A stretch of DNA of 64,000 bases from Micromonospora polyrhachis (lineage in GTDB: Bacteria; Actinomycetota; Actinomycetes; Mycobacteriales; Micromonosporaceae). This document shows positions 1 to 8,442 of the stretch, piece after piece (position 1 is the stretch's first letter; every line of letters begins with the position of its first letter). The stretch lies in the NCBI RefSeq assembly GCF_014203835.1, contig NZ_JACHJW010000001.1, forward strand, positions 2,988,501 through 3,052,500, given 5' to 3'. The position numbers and the translations under genes are program-made. The notes below the pieces were generated by a model. That model searched no databases. It saw only the letters and a program-made list of their open reading frames with translations, and was not told the DNA's origin.

Positions 1-828
1 GGCCTCATCGACCCGGCCGCGTCGGTTTCCACGGTGCTGCCCGAGGAAACCCACACCGAACCGGCGGGCGGGGACGCGAGCGCAGCCGGTCCGACCACAC
101 CGAGCGGCCAGACCACGCTACTGGTGATCGTCACGCTGGTCGCCCTCGCGGCCGTGGTCCTGCTGCTCTTCCGGATCCGGCGGCTGGTGGGGGCCAACAA
201 GCCCGATGATCCGGCCGGCGGGATCCCACGGCGCACGACCGAGCCAGTCATCGACCGATCCGACGACGTGCCGCCGGCCGGCCCGCCAGCCCCGCCAGGC
301 CGGCCCATTCCGGCCGTCAAAACCGAACAGGCCGTCAAGACCGACCAAGCCAACCAGACCGACCAAGCCAACCAGACCGACCAGGCCGTCAAGACCAACC
401 AGGCCAACCAAGCCAACCAGACCGACCAGGCCAACCAAGCCAACCAGACCGACCAGACCGGTCGGCCGACAGTCAGCCTGGCGGCCAGGCCCAGCGGCGG
501 CTTGTCCCGGCCGTCCACGGACGCCCGTGCCTCCGTGGACGAGCCGACCGGGCGAGCCCGAGCGAAGGACACCGAGGCCATGATGGCCGGCCAGCCCGCC
601 GGGGCCGATACCGCAACCGGCACCCCCGCCACCGCTGCGGCGGCAACCCCCGCCACCACCACCGCTGCCGCAGGCAAGTCGACCAGCGCAGCCCCCGCCA
701 CCGCTGCGGCGGCAGCCCCCGCCCCCGCTGCCGCAGACAAGTCGACCAGCGCGGACAAGGCGACGATCGCTGACAAGGCGACCGCTGGCGCCAAGTCGTC
801 CGCCCCGGCCCGGTCCACCGATGAGTGA
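1..828 (+). CDS. mycP: Mycosin (type VII secretion subtilisin-like protease), 3' part only
   Basis: The reading frame is open to base 1, so only the C-terminal part is present. It starts GLIDPAASV, which fits the G-x-x-D-P-x-x-A element closing the subtilisin domain of mycosins, the membrane-anchored serine proteases of ESX/T7SS machines. The catalytic Asp, His and Ser lie left of the window. A Pro/Ala/Thr-rich linker leads to one transmembrane helix (about bases 118-190) with a following RIRR stop-transfer. Position as first gene of a run leading into eccC and eccD supports the call. Odd: after the membrane helix there is a cytoplasmic tail of roughly 210 residues, first Asn/Gln/Thr/Asp repeats, then Ala/Lys/Pro-rich sequence, whereas mycosins normally end soon after the helix. 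The family call rests on a short C-terminal motif plus context. Confidence 0.7.
   Translation, partial: GLIDPAASVSTVLPEETHTEPAGGDASAAGPTTPSGQTTLLVIVTLVALAAVVLLLFRIRRLVGANKPDDPAGGIPRRTTEPVIDRSDDVPPAGPPAPPGRPIPAVKTEQAVKTDQANQTDQANQTDQAVKTNQANQANQTDQANQANQTDQTGRPTVSLAARPSGGLSRPSTDARASVDEPTGRARAKDTEAMMAGQPAGADTATGTPATAAAATPATTTAAAGKSTSAAPATAAAAAPAPAAADKSTSADKATIADKATAGAKSSAPARSTDE
316..459 (+). repeat. Short tandem repeats encoding N-Q-T-D-Q-A units in the mycosin tail
   Basis: Imperfect tandem units of 12-18 bp (core ACCGACCAAGCCAACCAG) encode alternating NQTDQA, VKTDQA and NQANQA peptides. The repeats stay in frame within the cytoplasmic tail after the membrane helix. Such low-complexity DNA is prone to slippage, so unit number may vary between strains. 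Confidence 0.85.
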
Positions 829-1615
829 CCGGAGCCGGGGCAGCGGCACCTCGGTCGTCATGCCCACGCCCGACGAGGCCAGTGCCCCAGCGGCGATCGC
901 GCAGCGCAGTGAGTTCGTCCGCGCCTTCGTGGAGCACGCTGGCGACCCACCAGCCAGCGAGCGGCTCACCGTACGGTGGCCCACCCTCATCACCGTCAGC
1001 GCCCTGGTCTGCCTGGGCACCCTCGTGGTCGGCGTGTTCTGGGGCCTGCTCCGGCCCATGCCGGACGCGGAGAAGGAGGCTGCCCGGCGGGCGGCCTCCG
1101 GCCCGAACGGAGCACCGTCGGCCGGTGCGCCCACCACCTGGACCGCCGTGGCCGGGTGGGACTGTGCTGCGGCAACCGACCGCGGCTTCGACGCCCAGGG
1201 TCGGTCGGCGGGCTGGCAGACGATGCCGTCCGGCGGGTGGGCCGGCGACGGATGTCACGGCACCTTCGCGATCCTGCCGATCCCGGACAAGAAAGAGAAC
1301 GGGACGCCACAGTCGGCGAACTGGTGGTTCACCCCACCCTCGGGTATGAACAGCTGCCGGGTCTCCATCCACGTACCGGGAGCCGGCTACCCCTCCGCGA
1401 AGACGGTGCGCTACTCGATGCGGGCCGGCGGCAACGGCACACCGTACGCGGTCTTCACCGTCAACCAGGCCGAAAACCTCGGCAAGTGGGTCGACGTCGG
1501 CTCGTACCCGGTCCACCAGAACCAGATTGCGATATCCCTCGATCCAACGGACGCCAGCGGAGCGCGTGCCAGTCGCGTCGTCCTCGGCCAGATAAGAGTG
1601 CACTGTGGTCACTGA
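821..1615 (+). CDS. Single-pass membrane protein with C-terminal golvesin-like beta domain, T7SS operon
   Basis: 264 residues. The ATG lies inside the end of the mycosin gene (8-bp overlap), indicating translational coupling. A cytoplasmic segment of about 50 residues is followed by one hydrophobic helix (LITVSALVCLGTLVVGVFWG, about residues 54-73) and an extracytoplasmic domain with four cysteines. The last 130 residues (AVFTVNQAENLGKWVDVGSY, then alternating beta-strand patterns ending RVVLGQIRVHC) resemble the C-terminal golvesin/xanthan-lyase-like beta-sandwich, a probable carbohydrate-binding fold; this is recalled by pattern, not searched. It is too short and lacks the features to be EccB or EccE. 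A role as an accessory envelope component of the secretion machine is inferred from the operon. Confidence 0.6.
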   Translation: MSDRSRGSGTSVVMPTPDEASAPAAIAQRSEFVRAFVEHAGDPPASERLTVRWPTLITVSALVCLGTLVVGVFWGLLRPMPDAEKEAARRAASGPNGAPSAGAPTTWTAVAGWDCAAATDRGFDAQGRSAGWQTMPSGGWAGDGCHGTFAILPIPDKKENGTPQSANWWFTPPSGMNSCRVSIHVPGAGYPSAKTVRYSMRAGGNGTPYAVFTVNQAENLGKWVDVGSYPVHQNQIAISLDPTDASGARASRVVLGQIRVHCGH

Positions 1616-4379
1616 CAGTAGCGTGGCGCCGTCAGGCGGCGGCCGGACCGCGCCCTCGACGAGTGCCCGGGTCGAACGGGTCTCGACGCGGGCGTGGAGC
1701 CGGCACAAGACCATCGGGTCGGCGGTCCGCGCGGCCCGGGAGGGCAGCGTCATCTCCGTCGCCGCGGGCGTATACCGGGAACGGCTGGTGCTCGACCGCG
1801 CGGTCACCATCGTGGCCGAGGAAGACACCGGCAGTGTCGAACTCGTCTGCGCGGAAGGCCCCGCCCTGGCCGTACGCTTCGGCGGGGTCACGGTCCGAGG
1901 CCTGATCATTCGCGGGCCCCGACGCGGGCCTGCGGTCAGCGTCACCGCGGGCAGTCTCGCCCTGGAGTCTGCGCTGATCACGGCTGGCAGCGTCGAGGTC
2001 GGCGGCAGCGCCACCGCGACGCTACGGCAGTGCGCGATCGAGGACACCGACGGTCCCGCCCTGGTCGCCGCCGACGGTGCCCAGGTCGAGGCCGCAGATC
2101 TGCGGCTGGAACGCATCGCGGGGATCGGGGCCCGGGCCAACGATGCCGCCCGGCTGGTGCTGACCGGGGCCCGCTTCTCGGCACTGTCCGGTGCCGGCGT
2201 CAGTGTCGGCGGGGCCGCCACCGCGATGCTGGAGAACTGCGACATCGGCCATGCCGCAGTAGCCGGGGTGGACGTGTCGGAGTCCGGCTCGGCACGACTG
2301 CGGGACTGCGTGATCCACGACATCGCCGGCAGCGGAGTGCAGGTGCTCGGTAGCGCCGCTCTGTCCTCCGGGTGGTGGCCGGCAATGCAGCCCGGCCGGG
2401 TCGCCTCCGTCGAGACTGGCGAATCCGGTGACGCCGGAGGTGTGGTGCTGGACCGATGCACGATCAGCCGGACCCAGGCGTCCGGCCTGCTAGTTGGCGG
2501 GCTGGCCCAGGCGCAGCTCACCGACTCGACGGTGGAGCGGGCCGGTACGGCCGGCTTGCTGGCCATAGCGGAAAGCCGCGTCGCACTGGTCGGTACCCGC
2601 ATCGTCGATACGGCCAAGACCGGCCTCGCGGTGCACGACGACGCGCAGGTCCGGTGCACCGGTGGCACGATCGCCGACTCCGCCGCCAACGGCCTTTACG
2701 CTGCCGGCGGGCAGGTCCTGCTCAGTGGATGCGAGATCCGTGGCAGCGGGCTCACCGCCGTGCACCTCGACGGCACCGCCTCGGCCGTGCTGCTCGACTG
2801 CGTGGTCGCGAACACCCCGGAGATCGGCATCCGGGCCGGAGAGCGCGCCCTGCTGCACGTCCGGGGCGGCGTGATCGAAGCTGCCGGCCTGCACGGCGTA
2901 CGCATCGAAGGCACTGCCGACGCGGTGCTGCGCGACGTTGCGCTCACCGGCGGCCGGATCGGGGTGCACGTCGACACGCCGCACCGTCCGCTGATCGAGA
3001 ACTGCCGGATCACCGACGTCGCACAGACCGGCATCGAGATCGCTGCCCGAGCCACCCCCACCGTGCTGGGCACGACCGTCTCCGGGTGCGGAGCGGCGGG
3101 TGTGTTCATCGACGAGGGCGCCGCCCCGGTGCTGGAGGACTGCGAGATCACCGGGGCCGGTGGCAGCGGCCTCGCCGTCTGGCAGGATGCGAGCCCGCAG
3201 ATCCGCAACCTGCGAGTCAGCAGGTGCCGCAAGAACGGGTTGTACTTCGCGCCGGGCGGGCATGGGCGCATCATCGACAGCGAGGTCTCGCACACCGAAT
3301 ACCCGGCGATCTACCTCGGTGCCGCCGCCGATCCGTCCTTCGTCCGGTGCCAGGTACGCAACGCCGACGAAGACGTCAGTGCCGACGACAGCGCCGACGC
3401 CGCGTACGAGGACTGCTGGAGCACCGATGTCGCCGCCGCGGTCTGGCCAGCCAACCGGCAGACGCCGGCCAACCGGCAGATGCCGGCCGACGGACGGCGG
3501 GTGGGCGGCCTGCCCAGCGCGAAGCCGGGCATCACCCCGGCGGGCGACGCCGGCGGCGACCTTGACGGCCTGCTCGCCCAGCTGAACGCCCTGGTCGGCC
3601 TGACCCGGGTCAAGCAGGACGTCAGCTCCATGGTCAAGTTGATGCAGATGGTCAAGCGGCGCCGCGAGGCCGGTCTCTCCCCGCCGCCCATGTCCCGGCA
3701 CCTGGTCTTCGCCGGCAACCCGGGCACCGGCAAGACGACCGTCGCCCGACTGTACGGACAACTGCTCGCCGCGCTCGGCATGCTCGGCAGCGGCCACCTC
3801 GTCGAGGTCGACCGGGGCACCCTGGTCGGCGAATACGTCGGGCATACCGCCCCGAAGACGCAGGCCGCGTTCCGCCGCGCGCTGGGTGGGGTCCTGTTCA
3901 TCGACGAGGCGTACGCCCTGGTGCCCGAGGGGCAGAGCACCGACTTCGGCCAGGAGGCCATCTCCACGCTGGTCAAGCTGATGGAGGACCACCGGGACGA
4001 GGTGGTGGTCATCGTCGCGGGTTATCCGGACCAGATGCAGCACTTCATCGCGGCCAACCCGGGTCTGTCCTCGCGGTTCTCCCGCACCCTGACCTTCGAC
4101 GACTACTCGGCGGCCGAACTCGTCGGAATCGTCGACAACCAGGCTGAACAGCACCAGTACCGGGTGTCCGACACCGCCCGTGCCGCGCTCGCCGAATACT
4201 TCGACACCGTCTACCGCGGCGAGGGCTTCGGCAACGGTCGGTTCGCCCGGAAGGTGTTCCAGCAGATGACCGAGCAGCACGCCAGCCGGGTCACCGAACT
4301 GCCCGACCCGACCACCGAGCAGTTGAGCACCCTGGAGGCTGACGATCTCGCCGGCATCGACCTCGACGTACGCGGCTGA
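1605..4379 (+). CDS. Right-handed beta-helix / AAA+ ATPase fusion (EccA-like, CbxX/CfqX family)
   Basis: 924 residues; the GTG start overlaps the preceding stop by 11 bp. Residues about 40-600 are a long run of parallel beta-helix (PbH1) repeats in the style 'G-v-x-v-x-g-s-a-x-x-L-x-x-C-x-I', as in pectate-lyase-like proteins. Residues about 640-924 form an AAA+ domain of the CbxX/CfqX type used by EccA: Walker A GNPGTGKTT with Lys710, Walker B VLFIDEA with Asp767 and Glu768, and conserved arginines downstream (SRFSRTL). EccA proteins are cytosolic ATPases thought to act on ESX substrates or their chaperones; EccA normally has a TPR-like N-terminus, here replaced by the beta-helix. Placed directly upstream of eccC with 9 bp between. 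The AAA call is firm; the secretion role is from context. Confidence 0.88.
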   Translation: MVTDSSVAPSGGGRTAPSTSARVERVSTRAWSRHKTIGSAVRAAREGSVISVAAGVYRERLVLDRAVTIVAEEDTGSVELVCAEGPALAVRFGGVTVRGLIIRGPRRGPAVSVTAGSLALESALITAGSVEVGGSATATLRQCAIEDTDGPALVAADGAQVEAADLRLERIAGIGARANDAARLVLTGARFSALSGAGVSVGGAATAMLENCDIGHAAVAGVDVSESGSARLRDCVIHDIAGSGVQVLGSAALSSGWWPAMQPGRVASVETGESGDAGGVVLDRCTISRTQASGLLVGGLAQAQLTDSTVERAGTAGLLAIAESRVALVGTRIVDTAKTGLAVHDDAQVRCTGGTIADSAANGLYAAGGQVLLSGCEIRGSGLTAVHLDGTASAVLLDCVVANTPEIGIRAGERALLHVRGGVIEAAGLHGVRIEGTADAVLRDVALTGGRIGVHVDTPHRPLIENCRITDVAQTGIEIAARATPTVLGTTVSGCGAAGVFIDEGAAPVLEDCEITGAGGSGLAVWQDASPQIRNLRVSRCRKNGLYFAPGGHGRIIDSEVSHTEYPAIYLGAAADPSFVRCQVRNADEDVSADDSADAAYEDCWSTDVAAAVWPANRQTPANRQMPADGRRVGGLPSAKPGITPAGDAGGDLDGLLAQLNALVGLTRVKQDVSSMVKLMQMVKRRREAGLSPPPMSRHLVFAGNPGTGKTTVARLYGQLLAALGMLGSGHLVEVDRGTLVGEYVGHTAPKTQAAFRRALGGVLFIDEAYALVPEGQSTDFGQEAISTLVKLMEDHRDEVVVIVAGYPDQMQHFIAANPGLSSRFSRTLTFDDYSAAELVGIVDNQAEQHQYRVSDTARAALAEYFDTVYRGEGFGNGRFARKVFQQMTEQHASRVTELPDPTTEQLSTLEADDLAGIDLDVRG

Positions 4380-4388
4380 GGAGGCCCG

Positions 4389-7300
4389 ATGACCAAGCTC
4401 GCCTTCCACCGTCCGGCCCGGTTCCTGCTGCCCGAGCTGCCCAACGAGAGCGTCACGCTGCCCACGCCGCCGGAACCGCCCAAGGAGAACGGCGCCTCCA
4501 ACGTGTGGAGCCTGGTGATGCCCCTGCTGAGCAGCGTGGGTATGGCCGCCTACATGGTCACCTTCGGCCGGCCCACTCTGATCATCATCGGTGTCCTGTT
4601 CTTCGTCACCTCAGTGGGTGCCGTGATCGCGCTTCGGATGCAACAGCGCAGCACGGCCGGCAAGCAGCTCCGCAGGCAGCGGACCCGCTATCGCGGCCAC
4701 CTCAAACTGTCCCGGGCCCGCGCCCGCGAGGTGGCCACCGCGCAGCGCACCGTCGCCGCTCTGGCCAACCCGGAACCGGCGCGACTCTGGTCGATCGCCA
4801 CCACCCGGATGCGGGTATGGGAGCGACGCCAGCACGACAGCGACTTCCTGCGCATCCGCGTCGGCTGCGGGTCCGTACGTCTGGCCACACCGATGCAGAT
4901 GGACGGTCAGATGGACCCACTGACCGAGTACGACTGGGATTCCGCCCAGGCTGCGCACCTGCTCATCGAACGGATGGGCCGGGTCGACCGGCAGCCCATG
5001 GTGATCGACATCGGTGCCGCCGGAGTGGTCAGCCTGGTCGGCGGCACGGCCCGCACCGAGCCGTTGCTGCGCGCGATGCTCTGCCAGATCGCCGTGCTAC
5101 ACGCGCCGGACGACGTGACCATCGCCATCGAAACCTCCGGGGCGTCGCAGTGGGAATGGGCCAAGTGGCTGCCACACACGTTCGAGCCGAAGGCCCGCAG
5201 CGAGGCCGGCACCGTATCGCTCGTCTCGCCCCAGCCCGAACTCCTCGGCCCGTACCTGCATCAGGAACTGGTCAGGCGAGCCGAGGAGCAGAGCAACCGC
5301 CGCAGCGCGCTGGAGCAGGGCAAGGCACCCCGCCAGCGTCGGCTGATCGTCGTCTTCACCGGATTCGCCCCGGTCTCCGAATGGGGCCGCTCCGAGCTGA
5401 TGAACGCGCTGCTCGGCGCCGCCGGCCCGGACCTCGGCCTCACCCTGATCTTCCTCGCTGACCACGATCCGGACGAGCCGGGCCGGGTGGACCTGCGCAT
5501 CCGGGTAGGCGGCGACGGCCGGGTCGTCACCGAGGGACGCACCGAACTGGTGACCACCCCCGCGGTGGGCTGCGTGCCGGACGCGATCACCCCGGACTTC
5601 GCCGAACTGATCGCCCGCAGCCTCGCACCACTGCGCCTCAGCGACGAACGCGAGCAGGTCCTGTCCCGGGTCACCTCCCTGGCTGAGATGGTTCTCGGCG
5701 CCGAGCCGTTCGACGGCGACCTGACCCGCCGTTGGGTGGGTGCTGGCGATTCGCGGATGCTGCGCACGCCGATCGGAACGAACGGCGAGGGCGAGACGGT
5801 GGTCCTCGACATCAAGGAGTCGGCGCAGGGCGGATCCGGCCCCCACGGGCTGATCGTGGGTGCCACCGGATCCGGCAAGAGCGAGCTGCTGCGAACCCTG
5901 GTCACCGGGCTCGCCCTGACCCACTCGCCGGAACTACTCAGCTTCGTACTGATCGACTTCAAGGGTGGTGCGGCGTTCGCGCCGCTGGCCGGGCTCCCCC
6001 ACACGGCCGGGCTGATCACCAACCTGGTCGACGACAGCGCCATGATCGACCGGGTGCTCGCCGCGCTCATCGGCGAGCAGCAGCGTCGCCAGCAGATGCT
6101 GCGCGACGCGGGCAACCTGGACACGATCCGGGAGTACCAGATGCGCCGCAGTGCCGGCGCCACCAAGTCGAACGGCGAGCCGCTGGAGCCGCTGCCGTAC
6201 CTGTTGATCATCGTGGACGAGTTCGGGGAACTGCTGACCGGCCGACCCGAGTTCAGCGACCTGTTCGTACAGATCGGCCGGCTCGGCCGCAGCCTCGGCA
6301 TGCACCTGCTCCTGGCCACCCAACGCCTCGAGGAGGGCCGGCTTCGCGGGCTGGACTCCCACCTGTCGTACCGGATCTGCCTGCGCACGTTCAGCGCCTC
6401 CGAGAGCCGTACCGTGATCGGCACTCCGGACGCGTACAAGCTGCCCCCGATTCCCGGCTCCGCCTACCTGAAGGTCGACGAGTCCATCTACACCCGGCTG
6501 CGCGTCGCGCACGTCTCCGCCCGCCACGTCAGCTCCGCCGAACGTGACGCGGCGGCGGGGCGCGCCACCGGCGGGCTGGTGCCGTTCGAGATCCGCACGA
6601 CTGCGGACATCGTCGAGCCGGAACCCGAGGAGCCCGATCTGAGCGTCGGCACCGGACCGACCGAGCTACAGATCGTCGTGGACCGGCTCAGCTCGGTCAC
6701 CGCACCGGCACACCAGGTGTGGCTGCCACCGCTGCCCGCCGCCCTCGCCCTCGACCACCTCATCGGCCGTCCCGCCGTACAGTCCGGCCGTGGCTACTCG
6801 TCCCGGCTGTGGCCGTACAACGGCAAGCTGGCCGTACCGCTCGGCCTGCTGGACCTGCCGGTCCGGCAGGAACAGGAAACCTTGGTGATGGACTTCGGCG
6901 GGGCGCACGGGCACCTCGCCGCCGTCGGCGCGCCACGAACCGGCCGCAGCACACTACTGCGCACCATCATGTTGTCCACGATGCTCACCCACACACCGGA
7001 GGAGGCGCAGTTCTACTGCATCGACTACGGCGGCGGAACCCTGCACCCGTTCGCGCAGGCACCGCACGTCGGCTCGGTGGCCGGGCGCACCGACCGGGAG
7101 TTGGTGAGCCGGACGCTCGCCGAGATCCGTCAGCTCATCGCGGAACGGGAACGGCTGATGCGACAACTCGGCGTCGACTCGATCAGCGACTTCCGGGAAC
7201 GCCGCGCAGCCGGGCGACTACCCGGCACCCTGCGCAGCGCCGACGTCTTCCTGATGATCGACAACTGGGGGGCGTTCCGGGCCGAGTTCGAGAACGCCGA

Positions 7301-8411
7301 CGCGATCCTCTCCGACATCGCGAGCCGCGGACTCGGTGTGGGCGTCCACGTGGTGATGACCAGCGGCCGTTGGAACGACATCCGGCCCCAGTTGCGCGAC
7401 AGCATCGGCACCCGGATGGAGCTGCGGCTCAACGACCCCACCGAGTCCGAGGTGCACCGCCGGCTCGCCGCACGGGTACCCAACGACGTCGCCGGCCGGG
7501 GCATCAGCCCGCCGGGTGCGTTCTTCCAACTGGTGCTGCCGCGCCTGGACGGCCGGGACAGCATCGACGGGCTCCGGGAGGCCCAGGAGGAGATGCTGGC
7601 CAAGATTGTCTCCGGCTGGACCGGGCACACCGCACCGCCCATCCGGTTGCTGCCACACCGCGTCGAGGTGCGGGAGCTGACCAGCAAGCCGGACACCAGC
7701 GCCGTACCGATCGGGTTGGCCGAGGACAACCTACAGACAGTCACGATCGACCTCACCGACGAAAACCCACACTTCCTGGTGTACGGCGACGCCGGATCGG
7801 GCAAGTCGACCCTGCTCAAGACCTGGCTGACCGGACTCACCGACCGCAAGTCGGCCTACGACATCCGGGTGGTCTTGTTCGACTACCGGCACAGCCTGCT
7901 CGATGTCGTACCCGAGGAGCACCTCGGCGCGTACGCCGGCGACGCCACCACCGCCCAGGTGTACGTCCAGCAGGTGGTGGAGAAGCTCAAGGAACGCATC
8001 CCCCCGATCGGCATCACCCAGGCGCAACTGCGAGCCCGGGACTGGTGGGAGGGGGCCGAACTGTACGTCGTCGTCGACGACTACGACCTGCTGGCCGGCG
8101 GTGCGGGGGCTCCACTGAACCCCCTCGCCGCGTTCATCCCGCAGTCCCGTGAGGTCGGCCTGCACGTGGTCCTCGCCCGGCGGGTGGCCGGCATGTCCCG
8201 CAGTCTCGGCGATCCGCTCGCCGCCCGGATCCGCGACATGGGCACCGGCGGCCTGATCCTCTCCGGTGACCAGCGCGAAGGCGTCGTGCTCGGCGACGAA
8301 CGGGCCGCCCAGCGCCCGCCCGGTCGCGGCGTGCTGGTACAGCGCGGCCGCCCGAACCGGCTGATCCAGGTGGCCACCACCGCCGAGGCACCCGCCCCGA
8401 CCTCCTCCTGA
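4389..8411 (+). CDS. eccC: Type VII secretion FtsK/SpoIIIE-family ATPase EccC
   Basis: 1340 residues, the usual length for a fused EccC (EccCa plus EccCb). A clear ribosome-binding site (GAGGAGG) sits 4-5 bases upstream of the ATG. Two hydrophobic helices around residues 37-80 anchor it in the membrane; a regulatory stalk follows, then three tandem FtsK-like ATPase domains. Domain 1 has Walker A GATGSGKSE (Lys497) and Walker B LLIIVDEFGE. Domain 2 has GAPRTGRST, with Arg853 where the lysine should be, and VFLMIDNWG. Domain 3 has GDAGSGKST (Lys1139) and LYVVVDDYD. EccC is the motor that recognises WXG100 substrates, with domain 1 the main catalytic one in studied homologues. Degeneracy of domain 2 fits a substrate-binding or regulatory role. 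Confidence 0.96.
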   Translation: MTKLAFHRPARFLLPELPNESVTLPTPPEPPKENGASNVWSLVMPLLSSVGMAAYMVTFGRPTLIIIGVLFFVTSVGAVIALRMQQRSTAGKQLRRQRTRYRGHLKLSRARAREVATAQRTVAALANPEPARLWSIATTRMRVWERRQHDSDFLRIRVGCGSVRLATPMQMDGQMDPLTEYDWDSAQAAHLLIERMGRVDRQPMVIDIGAAGVVSLVGGTARTEPLLRAMLCQIAVLHAPDDVTIAIETSGASQWEWAKWLPHTFEPKARSEAGTVSLVSPQPELLGPYLHQELVRRAEEQSNRRSALEQGKAPRQRRLIVVFTGFAPVSEWGRSELMNALLGAAGPDLGLTLIFLADHDPDEPGRVDLRIRVGGDGRVVTEGRTELVTTPAVGCVPDAITPDFAELIARSLAPLRLSDEREQVLSRVTSLAEMVLGAEPFDGDLTRRWVGAGDSRMLRTPIGTNGEGETVVLDIKESAQGGSGPHGLIVGATGSGKSELLRTLVTGLALTHSPELLSFVLIDFKGGAAFAPLAGLPHTAGLITNLVDDSAMIDRVLAALIGEQQRRQQMLRDAGNLDTIREYQMRRSAGATKSNGEPLEPLPYLLIIVDEFGELLTGRPEFSDLFVQIGRLGRSLGMHLLLATQRLEEGRLRGLDSHLSYRICLRTFSASESRTVIGTPDAYKLPPIPGSAYLKVDESIYTRLRVAHVSARHVSSAERDAAAGRATGGLVPFEIRTTADIVEPEPEEPDLSVGTGPTELQIVVDRLSSVTAPAHQVWLPPLPAALALDHLIGRPAVQSGRGYSSRLWPYNGKLAVPLGLLDLPVRQEQETLVMDFGGAHGHLAAVGAPRTGRSTLLRTIMLSTMLTHTPEEAQFYCIDYGGGTLHPFAQAPHVGSVAGRTDRELVSRTLAEIRQLIAERERLMRQLGVDSISDFRERRAAGRLPGTLRSADVFLMIDNWGAFRAEFENADAILSDIASRGLGVGVHVVMTSGRWNDIRPQLRDSIGTRMELRLNDPTESEVHRRLAARVPNDVAGRGISPPGAFFQLVLPRLDGRDSIDGLREAQEEMLAKIVSGWTGHTAPPIRLLPHRVEVRELTSKPDTSAVPIGLAEDNLQTVTIDLTDENPHFLVYGDAGSGKSTLLKTWLTGLTDRKSAYDIRVVLFDYRHSLLDVVPEEHLGAYAGDATTAQVYVQQVVEKLKERIPPIGITQAQLRARDWWEGAELYVVVDDYDLLAGGAGAPLNPLAAFIPQSREVGLHVVLARRVAGMSRSLGDPLAARIRDMGTGGLILSGDQREGVVLGDERAAQRPPGRGVLVQRGRPNRLIQVATTAEAPAPTSS

Positions 8412-8442
8412 CGACCCGCGTGACCCTCGAAAGGCAACATCG

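Noticed and set aside
118-2689. Large minus-strand frames opposite the mycosin and AAA genes
   Set aside because: Gly/Arg/Pro-rich high-GC shadows with no family similarity.
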